In this document: positions 63,952 through 64,000 of the stretch, piece by piece
Layout of the letters: every line of letters begins with the position of its first letter
Position numbering within the stretch: the stretch's first letter is position 1
NCBI GenBank assembly: GCA_964546435.1
Contig: CAZJKJ010000005.1
Span: 1 to 64,000 of the forward strand
Direction of reading: 5' to 3'
DNA from: CAYNST01 sp964546435
Lineage (GTDB): Bacteria; Pseudomonadota; Gammaproteobacteria; Pseudomonadales; Cellvibrionaceae
DNA: 64,000 nucleotides
Translations under genes and position numbers: made by a program
Notes under the pieces: model-generated
Databases searched by the model: none
Seen by the model: only the letters and a program-made list of their open reading frames with translations
Told to the model about the DNA's origin: nothing

Positions 63952-63980
63952 TTGGCGGCCCAAGGATCCTTCCGGGCCAA
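63952..63980. other. Inverted repeat at the right edge
   Basis: TTGGC-GG-CCC and GGGCCAA flank the 10-bp palindrome AAGGATCCTT, giving a hairpin with a two-base bulge. It could be a terminator of a gene arriving from the right or an operator upstream of the pilus promoter; the window ends 20 bases later. Confidence 0.4.
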
Positions 63981-64000
63981 CCAAGATCTGATCCGTTAGC

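Overview
The window reads as part of a large conjugative-type extrachromosomal or integrated element of a Gram-negative bacterium, most likely a member of the Pseudomonadota. Support for this: several proteins have lipoprotein or Sec signal peptides, there is an outer-membrane secretin of the type IVb pilus class, the topoisomerase IV subunits (ParE 630 aa, ParC 742 aa) are very close to the proteobacterial form, and sigma-70 promoters (TTGACA, 16-18 bp, TATAAT) can be read directly in AT-rich gaps between moderately GC-rich genes. I see no rRNA, tRNA, insertion sequence, CRISPR array, relaxase, replication initiator or partition genes. About 52 genes fill the 64 kb, many with overlapping ATGA junctions.

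Layout. Bases 1-287 hold the end of a gene with a poly-glutamine run, so the sequence may begin at a repeat-caused assembly break. Bases 284-4045 carry a ClpX-like unfoldase and a family A DNA polymerase. Bases 4160-9499 hold a pilin-like gene, a rightward operon of unknown proteins ending in an exported protein, and a separately transcribed unknown. Bases 9546-12743 are a three-gene SMC/Rad50-type module whose ATPase appears circularly permuted. Bases 12865-19483 hold a UvrD-type helicase, a lytic transglycosylase, a type IA topoisomerase and two envelope proteins. Bases 19547-30762 hold an AT-hook repeat protein, RecG, topoisomerase IV (parE-parC) and a sigma-region-4-like regulator. Bases 30772-46158 hold DnaE, DnaB, DnaQ, a DsbC-like protein, a primase-like protein, an ADP-ribosyltransferase-like protein, a Sel1-repeat protein, RecJ and RecD2. 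Bases 46303-48287 look like cargo (a secreted metzincin protease and a secreted partner). Bases 48793-53019 hold a tail-anchored coiled-coil protein, RecQ and thymidylate kinase. Bases 53291-63884 hold small genes and then a leftward type IVb pilus cluster (secretin, accessory proteins, major and minor pilins, tip-adhesin-like protein, ATPase, inner-membrane platform).

How it works together. The element encodes much of its own replication fork: polymerase III alpha with a clamp-binding motif, epsilon proofreader, DnaB, a primase candidate, type IA and type IIA topoisomerases, a polymerase-only Pol I, five repair helicases or nucleases and Tmk. Clamp, clamp loader, SSB and ligase are not in this window and would come from the host or from elsewhere on the element. 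The pilus cluster would serve attachment during mating.

The most striking features are the permuted Rad50-like ATPase with a degenerate phosphoesterase partner, pilins that start directly at the mature hydrophobic helix with no prepilin leader, a Pol I that has lost both nuclease active sites, and a ClpX that has lost the ClpP-docking loop.
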